Of a stretch of DNA of 64,000 bases, positions 21,273-32,189 are shown in pieces. The stretch spans positions 132,295 through 196,294 of the forward strand of contig JALMQS010000666.1 in the NCBI GenBank assembly GCA_024734495.1, in the 5' to 3' direction. The stretch comes from Forficula auricularia (Eukaryota > Arthropoda > Insecta > Dermaptera > Forficulidae). A model generated the notes under the pieces. That model searched no databases. It was not told the origin of the DNA and saw only the letters and a program-made list of their open reading frames with translations. Within the stretch, counting starts at the first letter, position 1. Every line of letters begins with the position of its first letter. The translations under genes and the position numbers were made by a program.

Positions 21273-22025
21273 CACTGAAAAAACAATTTCTTTATAATAA
21301 ATATATTGATGGAGTTGAGCATTTTTAATGAGCTCTTATTTATTCCAAAGATATTTTATTAATAATCAAGATATATCGAAATCATTCCAAATATGACCAA
21401 ATTTTTAGGTATTTAATCCAAATATATTATATACTTGAGTGATTTATTTTATTCTATTAGATATCTCTTAATATTAAATGAATGTCTTGTTTATTTCTAG
21501 TAAAACCTCTTATTTTATATAAACGAATGTTTTTTTTATCATAAAACGACTTAGATTTTTTGCAAATAGTGATATCTTAATAATTAAGATATTTAAAAAA
21601 ATTAACAATAATTTTGTTTTACTTATTAATTGCTTTTTTTTAATTTTAAATCCCACTATAAGATTATAAGAAATATTAATATAAATTAAAATTAGATTAC
21701 CTTGTATCTTAACAATAAAATATAATAATTAATTCAAATTTTTATCTAATTAATTCAACCAAATGAATAATTAAAATAAATATTTATATAATTCATTTGA
21801 TTGAATATAGTAAATTCTACATCAAATGAATATACTTACTCATCTTCTAGTCAGAAATACATATTAAGTAAAAAATATTCAAGTTTATATTAATTTCTTG
21901 TCGTAATTACGTATTATTCCATTTAAATACCCAATTATTAAATTTAACTATTCCACTATTTTACTCAAATAACAATATTTTAATAATTAACTTATTGGTG
22001 CTTGGTTCAAATAGCGGAATCTTAC
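21273..22025 (-). mobile_element. CACTG element, copy C, truncated
   Basis: Begins after TA with CACTGAAAAAACAATTTCTT (the right-hand terminus read backwards) and matches copies B and E in reverse to about 22025, where the left-hand 150 bp is lost. Confidence 0.75.
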
Positions 22026-22850
22026 CTAGATAATTTCGAGGAGGGGGTCGGGCACCAGGGAGGGGGGATGTCATGTGCCTCCTCTGGGTAAATCCCTGAA
22101 TGAAAGAGAGATGATTTTTAAGAAAGATTATATAATATTCTAAGAGCATACTATATAACAATTTTATCTAACGTCACTCGTTGTGAAGGATACTTTATAT
22201 GGTATGGTTACCTTGACTGAATTCTTTCTGACCTAAAATCAATTTGTTTGTTTCGTATTCAAACTACCTATCTTCTTTATTTATTTTCGAGGAAAATTTC
22301 TCCTTTTGTAATAAAAAAAAAATATTATCACCAAAATTCACAATAAAATGACTTTCAAAAAATCTCCTATAGCGTGGTGATTAATAAAAAAAAGTAAATT
22401 ATTTTCTAGTAAAATATAAAACATTGTTAATATCGACTACGACAACAAAAATCTATCTATCTATCTATAAAAAAATACAAATCATTTAAAAAAATAAAAA
22501 TTCAAAACGTTTATTTTAAATCCACACGTTTCGAAAATTTCTCAATTTATCAATGGAATTTTTAATAATAAAAAAAGTTGCTTTTTCTGAAATTTCAAAG
22601 CAACAAAACGTTTTGAAGTTTGTTTTTTAAAAGATTTGTATTTTATCTTATTACCTATATTAAACGTGCAATTCTTGTATATATAATATATATAATAGAA
22701 TCGGTTTCTCGAAAATTCCATTTCCACAAAATTAATTTCGTTTACACCCGCTATGGCCATCAAGAACTATCACTTGGCACAAAATTTTGAATATAATTTC
22801 GATTAAAAATAATATTAATATAGGTAATAGAGATTTTTTCGTTGACCATT
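22026..22850. other. Intron sequence, mostly unrecognised
   Basis: Contains a GC-richer patch at 22035-22085 (gaggagggggtcgggcacc), an A-rich run, (CTAT)n at 22447-22467 and a TA-rich stretch at 22680-22696. No coding potential is evident. Confidence 0.4.
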
Positions 22851-22857
22851 TTAAATC

Positions 22858-22889
22858 CTGAAGAAGGAGGTACGATCCTTCGAATTGTC
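22858..22889 (+). ncRNA. Hammerhead-like motif, plus strand
   Basis: CTGAAGA, helix II AGGAgg...tCCTT, then CGAATTGTC. The GAAA box is changed to GAAT, so activity is doubtful. Inverted partner at 24043-24074. Confidence 0.45.
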
Positions 22890-23645
22890 GGATTTTTTAA
22901 GAGAATCAAATTGATATTCTAATAAATATTTTATAGAAAAATACCTTTAATTAATTAAATTGGCAAATTCTAATATATAATAATATTTGTAATGATCATT
23001 TTGTGGGATTTAAAATTGAAAAACCAATTAATTTTATTAAAAGGAATTTGAATAAAAATGTAATTATACATTTTTATCTAGACAACCACCTGTGAAAAAT
23101 TATTTTAATTAACAAAAACCCATCAAAAACAACTTAGCCGAAGATGAGACCGTGACAAATCGAAATGTCAACACAAAAGCCCCTAACCCGTGAATTTCAT
23201 CCAGATCGTTAGAACCGTTTTCGAGAAACCGATTCTATTTATACAAGGATTGCTCGTTTAATATAATAAAATAAAATAATAATTATTTATTGAACACGAA
23301 TAAATAATACAATATTTTCAATTTATTCGTGTTCAATAAATAATTATAATTAATTATGTGTCATTTAAAAAATGTCAACTCTAAACGCAGTATACAGGGG
23401 TTGCCTATTTACAGGCGCTTAAGAAAATGAATTTATTCCATCTAAATAAAATAGAGAAGCGTCACTATAGTAATGACTAAATAAGTCATCTTAACTTTTT
23501 ATTTACACTATACCAAGTAAATTTCCTTTTACTGGTACCCCGACCCAATTTTTATTATATTAAAAACTAAAAACTAAAAGTTGATAAATTTTTCATTATA
23601 CATTTTTCATTATTTATATTATCTTATTATATTAAACGAGCAAAA

Positions 23646-23697
<52 letters not shown>

Positions 23698-24042
23698 AAT
23701 CGGTTTCTCGAAAACGGCTCTAACGATTTGGATGAAATTCACGGGTTAGGGGTTTTTGTCTTGACAATTCGATCTGTCACGGTCTCATCTTCGGCTAAGT
23801 GTTTTTTGATGGATTTTTTGTTAATTGAAGTAATTATTCACAGGTGGTTGTCTCGATAGAAATGTATAATTACATTTTTATTCAATTTCCTTTTAATTAT
23901 TAATTAGTTTTTTTAATTATAAATCCCACAAACCGATCATTACAAATATTATTATATATTAGAATTTGCCTATTTAATTGATTAAAGGTATTTTTCAATA
24001 AAATAATTTATTAGAAAATCAATTTATTTTCTTAAAACATTC

Positions 24043-24074
24043 GACAATTCGAAGGATCGTGCCTTCTTCTTCAG
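24043..24074 (-). ncRNA. Hammerhead-like motif, inverted partner
   Basis: Minus strand: CTGAAGA, AGAAGG-loop-CCTTC, GAATTGTC. Same GAAT change as its partner, so the defect predates or was copied between the arms. Confidence 0.45.
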
Positions 24075-24247
24075 GATTTAAAAGGGTCAACGAAAGAACC
24101 TCCGTGTATATTAATATATTATTTTTAAATTGCAATTACATTCAAAACGTTGTGGCCAGTGATACATCTTGATGATGGCCATAGCATGTGTAAAAACGAT
24201 GCCAAAAATATAAATTAAATTTATTTCCTTTTTATTTTATTTTGGCT

Positions 24248-25031
24248 TCGAATGAAAACGAGCAAAAATTGTATATTTGTATATATATTTGTATCTTGGT
24301 TCTATTTTGAAAACGGCTTTACCGATTTTGATGAACACGGGTTAGGGGGTTTTTGGGGTGACAATTCGATCTGTCACGGTTTCATCTTCGACAAAATTGT
24401 TTTTGATGGGTTTTTTCGTAATCAAATTAATTATTCTCAGGTAGATAAATCCCATTCTTAGGGTTTTAAAAAAAGGTTTCCTTTTTCCTTTCATACCCTG
24501 ACAGACAATGGGTCGGGTAAATCCTTTATTCTCAAAGGCCTTGAAAAAGTATTGTGATTGTGGTTTTTAACATATTTTGTTCAACCTAAACGTTAGAAAC
24601 ATTAATAAACGTTTTATAATTGTTTTTATAAAGAATTTTATTTATTTAATAGAATAAAAAATAATCAAGAATTTATTTTAAAATATATTTCCGCATAAGC
24701 AGGTCTCAATTTTCTGAAAAACAACACATTTTGATAGGTTTTATTTATTAACAATTGGATGAATAATAATGAATCATATGGTTGAATCAAAACAGGTGCT
24801 GGAGGTGGGGTGATCCGGTGGTAGGTCGAGGTTTCGGGGGTGGGGTCGAGCGGGGTGGAGGGGGGCGGTAATGTGGTCGAATATTATATATTTTTGTATT
24901 TTTTTTTAATTTGAAAACGGTTCTCAATAAAAATCGACCTTTTTATCAGAATTTTAAATTAAAAATTATATTAAAATAAAGATTTTAACTGAAGGAAGAA
25001 GTTACCGAGCATCGCTCGGTGTTCCAGGTAC
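24248..25031 (+). mobile_element. GTAC Helitron-like element, plus-strand copy
   Basis: Starts near 24248 (tcgaatgaaaacgagcaaaa), carries the conserved 5' module, a G-rich tract (24800-24870) and the 3' hairpin ACCGAGCATCGCTCGGT (25004-25020), ending GTTCCAGGTAC. The 5' end is diverged from TCTTATTATATTAAACGAGC. Confidence 0.7.
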
Positions 25032-25131
25032 ATACTTATAAAACAATCAATAAATAATTATTTCTATTTATCTATAATTATTATAATTGGCTTGTGCGAC
25101 GACGCCGCCGTGATTTTTTTAATTTTTAAAA

Positions 25132-25240
25132 CCCCTCCTCAATAGTTCATGACAAATAAAATTGGTTAGAACTAGGAAATTTAAATTATTAATTTAAAAC
25201 CCATTTCCAGGGGCCTCCCGCTGGCCAGAGCAAGATGCCT
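25132..25240 (+). repeat. Diverged copy of the 180-bp unit
   Basis: tagttcatgacaaataaaat and the following 60 bases match the units at 14471-15000; the Helitron-like segment (cctgccgaagg) follows. An inverted counterpart is at 27880-28000. Confidence 0.6.
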
Positions 25241-25749
25241 GCCGAAGGTTATTTTATAATTTAAATTTATTCTTGAAAAAGGACAGTGATGCAAATGGGA
25301 GAAAGTAATATGTAAAAAAGAAAAAAGAAAATTCGCAACCGGGTTGGACCATGGGAGGGACAAGTTAAGACACTTTAGTGAACGCGTAGGTATTGGACAG
25401 TAGGCGAAAAACCAGCAGAGGATTCCATCTAGGGATTAACCAGTGGGCGAAAGAAAAGCCTACACACACTACATCACTTTTATATATGTATGTAGTATAT
25501 AAGAAAACATTCAACTCGATTAGAAGCAGAAAATTAAAAAAAATAAATAAAATATAAATAATGATATTGAAGAGGCGTTTTGACTGGAGAAAAATCAAAT
25601 TAAAATAAAGTAAAAATGAAGAAAAAGATGGATGAGTTGAATTTTCTCATTTGAGGAAATTAAATTATAATTGAATTATATAAAAAAAATATTAAAATAT
25701 TTAAAATACATCGAACATTTAAAGAGATTTGTTTAATTTATTATTAATA

Positions 25750-26360
25750 GTACCTAGCCACCGAGCGATGCTCGGTAAATTTTTGCTTCAGTTAATAGCT
25801 ATATATTAATCCCCGAACACCCCCCCCTCCCCTCGCCCCACAAAACCCACCTAGCACCCCCACCCCCGGACCATGCCCAACCCCCGCCCCAACACTTTAT
25901 CCGCACCCTAACCCACGAACCCCGAACCCCGCTAGGACCCCCACCCTTCGCACCCATCCCACCTCGGACCCCGGACCCCACCCCGTGCCCCCCAACCCTG
26001 CCTAGCCCCCTGGACCCCCCCTGCACCCCCATCCTACTTCGCCTCACTCTCTCACCCCACCCCCATTCCACCCCGCGCACCCCATACCCTAACCCATCCC
26101 CACTCCATTCCACCCGCACCCACCCTTCACACCCAGTTTTTGAATTTCTAGCCTTCTAGTGACCCATAGATTATGTATACAAAATTTGGTCAAGTTTGGT
26201 CCAAGAGAAAGTATTTTCATTGTTTGACCCTCTCCCCATTTTGGGTGGTTAGCTTTGGCATTTCTAGCTCTCCAGAGATTATGTATAGAAAATTTGGCTG
26301 AGTTTGCTCCTAGGGCAAGAATTTACGTTTTTTCACCCCCCCCCCCCCCCTTTATGGGGA
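25750..26360 (-). mobile_element. GTAC Helitron-like element, 3' part with C-rich tract
   Basis: GTACCTAGCCACCGAGCGATGC at 25750 is the inverted 3' end. It is followed by about 320 bases of strongly C-rich sequence (25805-26130; G-rich in element sense) and blocks with tgtatacaaaatttggt. A poly-C run at 26337-26350 ends it. The minus-strand reading 25799-26119 is a translation of the G-rich tract, not a gene. Confidence 0.7.
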
Positions 26361-26361
26361 A

Positions 26362-26572
26362 ATTTTATTAAACCAATTATTCTACATCAATTAATGTATA
26401 CATTGTATTTTAGCTTCGATTCCGGAGATTACTTCTCCACCATCGAGTGTCCTTGATCATCTTTTTAGTCCTTGTTTTTAATAAGAGGAAAAAACTAAGT
26501 AAAGAAAAAAAACCTCTTTTCCGATAATTATTACAATTCCATTATCTCCCAATTCACTCTCTCAATCAATTA
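26362..26572 (-). mobile_element. SINE copy 3 (poly-A family)
   Basis: Family core (cttcgattccggagattact, catcgagtgtccttgatcat, ccgataattattac), inverted. Directly followed by copy 4. Confidence 0.7.
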
Positions 26573-26800
26573 ATTTTTTTTTTTTTTATAAATTTTATTA
26601 AACCAATTATTTTACATTAATTAATGTATACATTGTATTTTTGCTTCGATTCCGGAGATTACTTCTCCACCATCGAGTGTCCTTATTCATCTTTAGTCCT
26701 TGTTTTTAATAAGAGGAAACATCTAATTAGATAAAAAAACATCTTTTCCGATAATTATTTCAATTCCATTATTCCCCAATCAAGTCGATTGGTTTCAATC
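26573..26800 (-). mobile_element. SINE copy 4 (poly-A family)
   Basis: Begins with a poly-T run (26574-26586; poly-A tail on the minus strand), then the family core, ending near tcgattggtttcaatcc. Confidence 0.75.
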
Positions 26801-26983
26801 CATATATCAATTCAATTAATTAAATTTGCCAATTTTTAAAATATATTAATAATATGAAAGATATTAATTTGCCGATGGGAATAGATTCAAATTTACTAGA
26901 AATTCATAGATCAAAGATGGTGTCATCTATTAATTCCGATGGAGTGGAATATTTTTAATTATATGTCAGAGGGGCTGTTTTTC

Positions 26984-27048
26984 ACCCCCTCGGGAATCGA
27001 ACCCGAGTGCCAGTAACAGCAATCCGGGCCACCTGGCCCCAGGGGGTG
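26984..27048 (-). tRNA. tRNA-like sequence (SINE head or degenerate tRNA) at a hairpin tip
   Basis: Minus strand: CACCCCC...GGGGGTG acceptor-like ends; T-arm TCGGG-TTCGATT-CCCGA, a standard 5-pair stem and 7-base loop including box B GGTTCGATTCC; box-A-like GGCCAGGTGGCCC. At about 66 nt and without a clear anticodon arm it is too short for a normal tRNA. It is probably the tRNA-related head of a SINE, not a functional tRNA gene. Confidence 0.6.
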
Positions 27049-27118
27049 AAAAACAGCCCCTCTGACATATAATTAAAAATATTCCACTCCATCGGAATTA
27101 ATAGATGACACCATCTTT

Positions 27119-27368
27119 TTTTTTTTTTTAATAAATTTAATTAAACCAATTATTTTACATTAATTAATGTATACCTTGTATTTTAGCTTCGATTTCGGAG
27201 ATTGCTTCTCCACCATCGAGTGTCCTTATTCATATTTAGTCCGTGTTTTTAATAAGAGGAAAAATCTAATTAGATAAAAAAATCTCTTTTCCGATAATTA
27301 TTTAATTCCATTATTCCCCAATCAAGTCGATTGGTTAATCTTCCTTCCTCTCTCCCTCATTCTCCTTT
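27119..27368 (-). mobile_element. SINE copy 5, with perfect 15-bp target duplication
   Basis: GATGACACCATCTTT at 27104-27118 and 27369-27383. Poly-A tail (poly-T 27119-27130). It interrupts the right arm of the perfect hairpin, so it inserted after the hairpin formed. This copy gives the best definition of the family, about 250 bp including tail. Confidence 0.93.
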
Positions 27369-27536
27369 GATGACACCATCTTTGATCTATGAATTTCTAT
27401 ATTAATAATTGTAATAATCTTATTGTGGGATATAAAATTAAAAAACCAATTATTTATTAAAAGGAAATTGAATAAAATGTAAATAAACATTTTTATCATG
27501 CTTCTAAAAATTACAAAATAATGTAATAAATATATT

Positions 27537-27660
27537 AAAGTAAAAAAGCGTGGGGAACTTTGTAGAAATTAATTAAAAGTACATGCTTCTGTGTCCCACA
27601 CTTTTTGACTTTATATTTATTACATTATTTTGTACTTTTTAAAAGCTTGTTTTTTAGTTT
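27537..27660. repeat. Short inverted repeat
   Basis: aaaaattacaaaataatgta near 27507 with aaaaagcgtggggaac faces the block with cacactttttgac, attacattattttg at 27596-27640. Followed by a poly-T run (27658-27674). Confidence 0.55.
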
Positions 27661-28335
27661 TTTTTTTTTTTTTAATATATTTTATTAACTTTCTTTTCTG
27701 AACTTCAATTTCCCACTTTGTAATTTTCCAAACCATTTCATATTAGATATATATGACAAGAAATTGATAAAATCTTATTAGAAATTTCTTCAGAGACAAT
27801 ATTTTTTTATTGGTGGGGTGTTTTAATAGACTTGGTCTTTTTCGAGTTAACCCGTCAGATTTGATTTTTGTTAATATTACTCACCAGCTGTGAAGCCCGC
27901 CTTGGGCTCGACTCTGCAATGGGTTTTAAAATAATAGTTTAAATTTCCTAATTTTACCAAATTTTATTTGTCATGAACTATTAGGAGGTTTTAAAATACG
28001 GCGTCAGGTAAGCCGATTACAATCTCCTCTTATTAAACGAGCAAAAATTGTTTATATATATTTATTTATATATTTGTATCTTAGTTCTATTTTGAAAACG
28101 GCTCTACCGATTTTGATGAAACAAAAATCTATTAACAAATTTTTGAGGATGAGAAAGCGATCTGGCTAGGTCTGGACCTCAACAAATTTAATCTTAATTG
28201 ATCTTTTCTTAATTAAAGTAATTATTGATAGATGAAAATTTCAATAAAAAAGTTTGTTTACATTTTTTTCAATTATCTTTTATTTATTAATTGGATTTTT
28301 AATTTTAAACCCCACTAATAGGTTATAGCAAATAT

Positions 28336-28377
<42 letters not shown>

Positions 28378-28380
<3 letters not shown>

Positions 28381-28622
28381 GAAGACGAGAGGGGAAATGG
28401 ACGAATGGGGACCAATCGACTTGATTGGGGAATAATGGAATTGAAATAATTATCGGAAAAGAGGTTTTTTTATCTAATTAGATTTTTCCTCTTATTAAAA
28501 ACAAGGACTAAAGATGAATAAGGACACTCGATGGTGGAGAAGTAATCTCCGGAATCGAAGCAAAAAATACAATGTATACATTAATTAATGTAAAATTTTA
28601 TAAAAAAAAAAAAAAAAAAAAA
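28378..28622 (+). mobile_element. SINE copy 6 with poly-A tail
   Basis: Starts gtagaagacgag, family core ccgataattattt inverted relative to copies 1-5, poly-A tail 28598-28622. Confidence 0.8.
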
Positions 28623-28880
28623 ATGTAGAAGACGACGATATGTGGAATGAAGATGGATGGAGATATACCAATCGACTTGATTGGGGAATAATGGAATTGA
28701 AATAATTATCGGAAAAGAGGTTTTTTTATCTAATTAGATTTTTCCTCTTATTAAAAACAAGGACTAAAGATGAATAAGGACACTCGATGGTGGAGAAGTA
28801 ATCTCCGGAATCGAAGCAAAAAATACAATGAATTAATGTAAAATAATTGGTTTAATAAAATTTATAAAAAAAAAAAAAAA
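28623..28880 (+). mobile_element. SINE copy 7 with poly-A tail
   Basis: Starts tgtagaagacgacg directly after the tail of copy 6; poly-A tail 28866-28880. Confidence 0.8.
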
Positions 28881-29075
28881 GACGACGATATAGATGGAAT
28901 TGGAATAATTATCGGAAAAGAGGTTTTTTCTTTAATTAGTTTTTTCCTCTTATTAAAAACAAGGACTACAAAGATGATCAGGGACACTCGATGGTGGAGA
29001 AGTAATCTCCGGATTCGAAGCTAAAATACAATGTATACATTAATTTATGTAAAATAATTGGTTTAATAAAATTAA
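28881..29075 (+). mobile_element. SINE copy 8
   Basis: Starts gacgacgatatag directly after the tail of copy 7; A-rich end near 29075. Head-to-tail spacing of copies 6-8 suggests insertion into one another's tails or a duplication. Confidence 0.75.
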
Positions 29076-29565
29076 AAAAAATATATATATATTAAAATTA
29101 GGAATTTTTGGTTTGTTTTTAATTAACAGGTGTCTAAATCATAACAAAACAGGTGTGTTTACAAATAAATTCATTGAAGTGGCTTTTTTTTATATAACTT
29201 GGAAACAAATCTTATTTAAATTTATGGTTTTTTTTTCAGATCCTATACGATTATTTTGTTTATTATTATTTTCATATTTATTTTTTTATAATTTTTTTCA
29301 ATATGAACGTATGTGGTGGAAATTGGTGTACGAGTAAACAAATAGGTATACACATAATATGTGGACTATTAGAAAACTAGAAATGCAAAAACTGGGTGCG
29401 GCGTGGGGTGGATGTGGGAGGTGCAGTTGTGGGGGATACGGGGGGTGGGTGGCGCGGTTGGGGTGGGGTGGAATGGAGTAGGGGTGCAGTGGTGAGCTAG
29501 AGGTGTGTGGTTTCGGGGGGGGTGGGGTCAGGGGTTGCCGTGCATCGCTCGGTGTCTCCAGGTAC

Positions 29566-30080
29566 TAATCAGTATATGGTAGAATGATAGATATCTAAAG
29601 ACCTAAAAAGTGATTTTTTTCACCTGAAAAGCATCATAAACAAAATCCATTATGTAAATTCTTAAAAAAAAGAACGAAGAATTAATTCATATTAAATGCT
29701 TGTGGTGGGTATATTTTTTTTGAGCCTCTTTATCATCTGTTGATGTACTTTTATTATAAAATATATCGCCGAAGGGAATGTCATTTTCTTCTTGAGTAAA
29801 GAATTAACTTCCACAGGCATTTTATTTATATCCACAAGTAGTCATCTCTCGAGATGTTTTTATATAAATGGCTTTTTCTCATTCTCGAAATGTTTTATTT
29901 CTGTTTCTTATTTTAGACCCCGACTATTACAGAATAAAAAGGATTTTATTCCACCATTATAACCATTTGACTTTTATTTTTACTTTACGCTTACTATATT
30001 TTATTTTAAAATTTACAAAATATTCAAAGGCATATAATTATATAGTACAGTCTGTGCCCTTAATGCCAAAGTTTTGAGGT
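29566..30080. other. Intron sequence, nothing recognised
   Basis: AT-rich, no second copy noticed in this window. The small reading frame at 29868-30077 looks non-coding. Confidence 0.4.
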
Positions 30081-30720
30081 AGTTCTGATTTTTTGCATAT
30101 ATATGTTTTTTGCGGCGCTGAATCCAAATCTGCTCCCACCAAAATTTCGTGACGCAACATTGTATAAAATCCAAAAAAATGTGAAAATTTCCATTTGTTG
30201 GCGGGTTTTTTGCTTATAACTCAAAAACTATCAACTTTTCCTAAATAATCTTCCTATTCAAAATGAAAGTTCATAAAATTTTCTACACATTATATCATTT
30301 AGGTTTTTTTCTCCGACCAACCGTTCGGGCTCAAGCGCAAAATCCAAGTTTTCGACCTCGGCACGGCCAAAAACTCGCACTTTTTTTTTGATATTTTCCC
30401 ATTTAGACCATTAAGGAGCAGGTTTTCGACAAAGATCACTCCAAACATTTTTAAACTAAATTAAATTTTCTATGATTTAAACAAAGTTTCATCTTAATTG
30501 GATAATGGTAACCGTGCTGCAATGAGGTTGTAATTTTGAAAAACTGGAATTTTTTGCAAAAAATCGCAATTTTTCGTTCATAAAATGAAAACCACTCATC
30601 CTAGCAACTTGAATTCTATCCCATTCTCTAGGAAATTTTATTGACTTGAACGTTTACTTGTACCACTTTTTTGTTAAAACTCTTAGATTTAAAGATATCC
30701 AGCATTTTCAATTATTTTGT
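30081..30720. repeat. Solo arm of the 15590-17150 foldback family
   Basis: tcatcttaattggataatgg, caatgaggttg, ataaaatgaaaaccactcat, tttacttgtaccactttttt and agatatccagcattttc match 15980-16240 in order. No inverted partner follows. Confidence 0.75.
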
Positions 30721-30894
30721 CTGTCTGTCTAGACTAGAGATTCCAACACCCACGATAACTCAAGAACGAAAGTGATTTATAGTTTGTTCTGGTATCAAAA
30801 TATGTGTATTTCCAATGCAGAAAACTGATTAGATCTTAGATTCACTAATTTCAGAAATTTAGAGTTAAAAATGCAGAAAATATACACTGAAGTG

Positions 30895-32187
30895 CAAAAA
30901 AATCGACCCACCAATAAAATTTTTATTAAATAATAGTAAATCATTTTTAATTTTTTTACAAGTAACCATACATTATTGAAATTATTGTTTATTGAAAGTG
31001 TAATTGCCACTTGTTGTTGACTTAGCCCTTGATCAATACTAACACTCAATTTGAACTTCTGAAATATCCATTTTGTATATTTTATCTTTCTATCAATGAT
31101 ACTTAATTCAAAATTATTCATTTGATTGATATTTGAAATGGAATTTGATCTTTTATTAAAACTTTATTTAAATATAAAGTGATATTGAGAAAGTGTGATA
31201 ATTTGTAATTGTATCTTTTAATTTTTTTTTTTATAAAATTAAAAAATTATCAACAATATTTATTGAATATGTTAGTTTAAGAGTTAAGTACCTGGAGGCA
31301 CCGAGCGATGCTCGGTAATTTTTTCCTTCAGTTAAAAGCTTTATTTTAATATTATTTTTAATTTAAAATTCTTATTTTTATTAGAGAGCCGTTTTCAAAT
31401 TAAAAAAAGAAGAATAAAAACACTTTTTTCATGCACGATTACAATATTTGACCATACCCTGTATGGTAAAGTAAAAATACAAATATATATAGTATTCGCC
31501 CACTGTACCCCCCACCTCCCACCCCGCTCGACCTCACCCCCAAAATCTCGCCCTATCCCCGGATCCTCCACCACTGCACCTGTTTTGATTCAACCACATG
31601 ATTCATTTTTATTCATCCACCATCCAACCTATCAAAATGTGTTATTTTTTCAGAAAATTGAGACCTGGTTATGCAAAAGATATTTTTAAATAAATTCTTG
31701 ATTATTTTTATTCTATTAAATAAATAAGGTTCTTTCTTTATAAAAACAATTATAAATCGTTTATTAATAATTCTAAAGTTTATGGAGAACAAAATCACAA
31801 TAGATCTTCAAGACCTTTGAGAACAATGAATTAACCCAATCCATTGTCTGTCTGGGTACAATAGTAAAAGGAAACCTTTTTTAAAACCCTAAGAATGGAA
31901 TTTGTCTACCTGAGAATAATTAATTTGATTACGAAAAAACCCATCAAAAACAATTTTGTCGAAAATGAGACCCTGACAGATCGAATTGTCACCCCAAAAA
32001 CCCCCTAACATGTGAATTTCATCAAAATCGTTAGAGCCGTTTTCAAAATAGAACTTAGATACAAATATATATATATTTATATATTTATAAAACAATTTTT
32101 GTTCGTTTAATAAGAGTAGATAGAACAAATTATATGAATATTTTAATAAAATTTTTATTAGTGGTTCGATTTTTTTGCACCGTAGTG
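30895..32187. mobile_element. Tc1/mariner-like element, split by a Helitron-like insertion
   Basis: TA (30893-30894), then CACTGAAGTGCAAAAAAATC at the left; right end GCACCGTAGTG then TA (32188-32189). Terminal repeats of about 35 bp include gacccaccaataaaa. Removing 31288-32120 restores a sequence colinear with the intact copy at 45050-45569. The reading 30795-31121 (minus) contains LSQQQVAITLS, a remnant of the transposase N-terminal helix-turn-helix. Confidence 0.85.
31288..32120 (-). mobile_element. GTAC Helitron-like element inserted A^T in a Tc1-like element
   Basis: On the minus strand: TCTACTCTTATTAAACGA at 32120, then the 5' module (gttagagccgttttca block at 32030), an internal C-rich segment (31500-31570 on plus), and the 3' hairpin ACCGAGCATCGCTCGGT (31299-31315), ending CTCCAGGTAC at 31288. 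Comparison with the uninterrupted relative at 45050 shows insertion between A and T without clear duplication. Confidence 0.85.
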
Positions 32188-32189
32188 TA

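Larger units (their letters stand above)
22853..24078. repeat. 1.2-kb palindromic element bounded by hammerhead-like motifs
   Basis: The left arm (22853-23290) is repeated inverted at 23622-24078: caaattctaatatataata, cacctgtg, cttagccgaagatgagaccg, accgattctat and gctcgtttaatataata. A small perfect hairpin (attgaacacgaataaat) lies at 23292-23344, between the arms and left of centre. (TA)n runs at 23650-23696. The second arm starts with TCTTATTATATTAAACGAGC, the 5' end of the GTAC Helitron-like family. Confidence 0.8.
26897..27399. repeat. Perfect 94-bp inverted repeat with a 50-bp tRNA-like loop, split by a SINE
   Basis: The left arm (26897-26990) and the right arm (27041-27118 plus 27384-27399) are complementary at all 94 positions once the SINE at 27119-27368 and one copy of its 15-bp duplication are removed. 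The loop (26991-27040) with the arm tips contains box B and a T-arm on the minus strand. Perfect arms imply recent origin or gene conversion. Confidence 0.93.
28025..29565 (+). mobile_element. GTAC Helitron-like element containing three SINEs
   Basis: Starts TCCTCTTATTAAACGAGC, carries the 5' module, (TA)n at 28338-28378, three SINE copies (28378-29075), then the tract beginning aaatgcaaaaactgggtg, the G-rich stretch (29395-29525) and a slightly mutated 3' hairpin (ccgtgcATCgctcggt), ending CTCCAGGTAC at 29565 before T. Confidence 0.75.

Noticed and set aside
25799..26119. Gly/Arg-rich 106-codon minus-strand reading frame
   Set aside because: Translation of a simple G-rich tract inside a Helitron-like element; composition only, no start context, no relatives as protein.
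26984..27048. Functional tRNA gene
   Set aside because: Only the T-arm and acceptor-like ends are convincing; about 66 nt and no clear anticodon arm, placed at the tip of a transposon hairpin.
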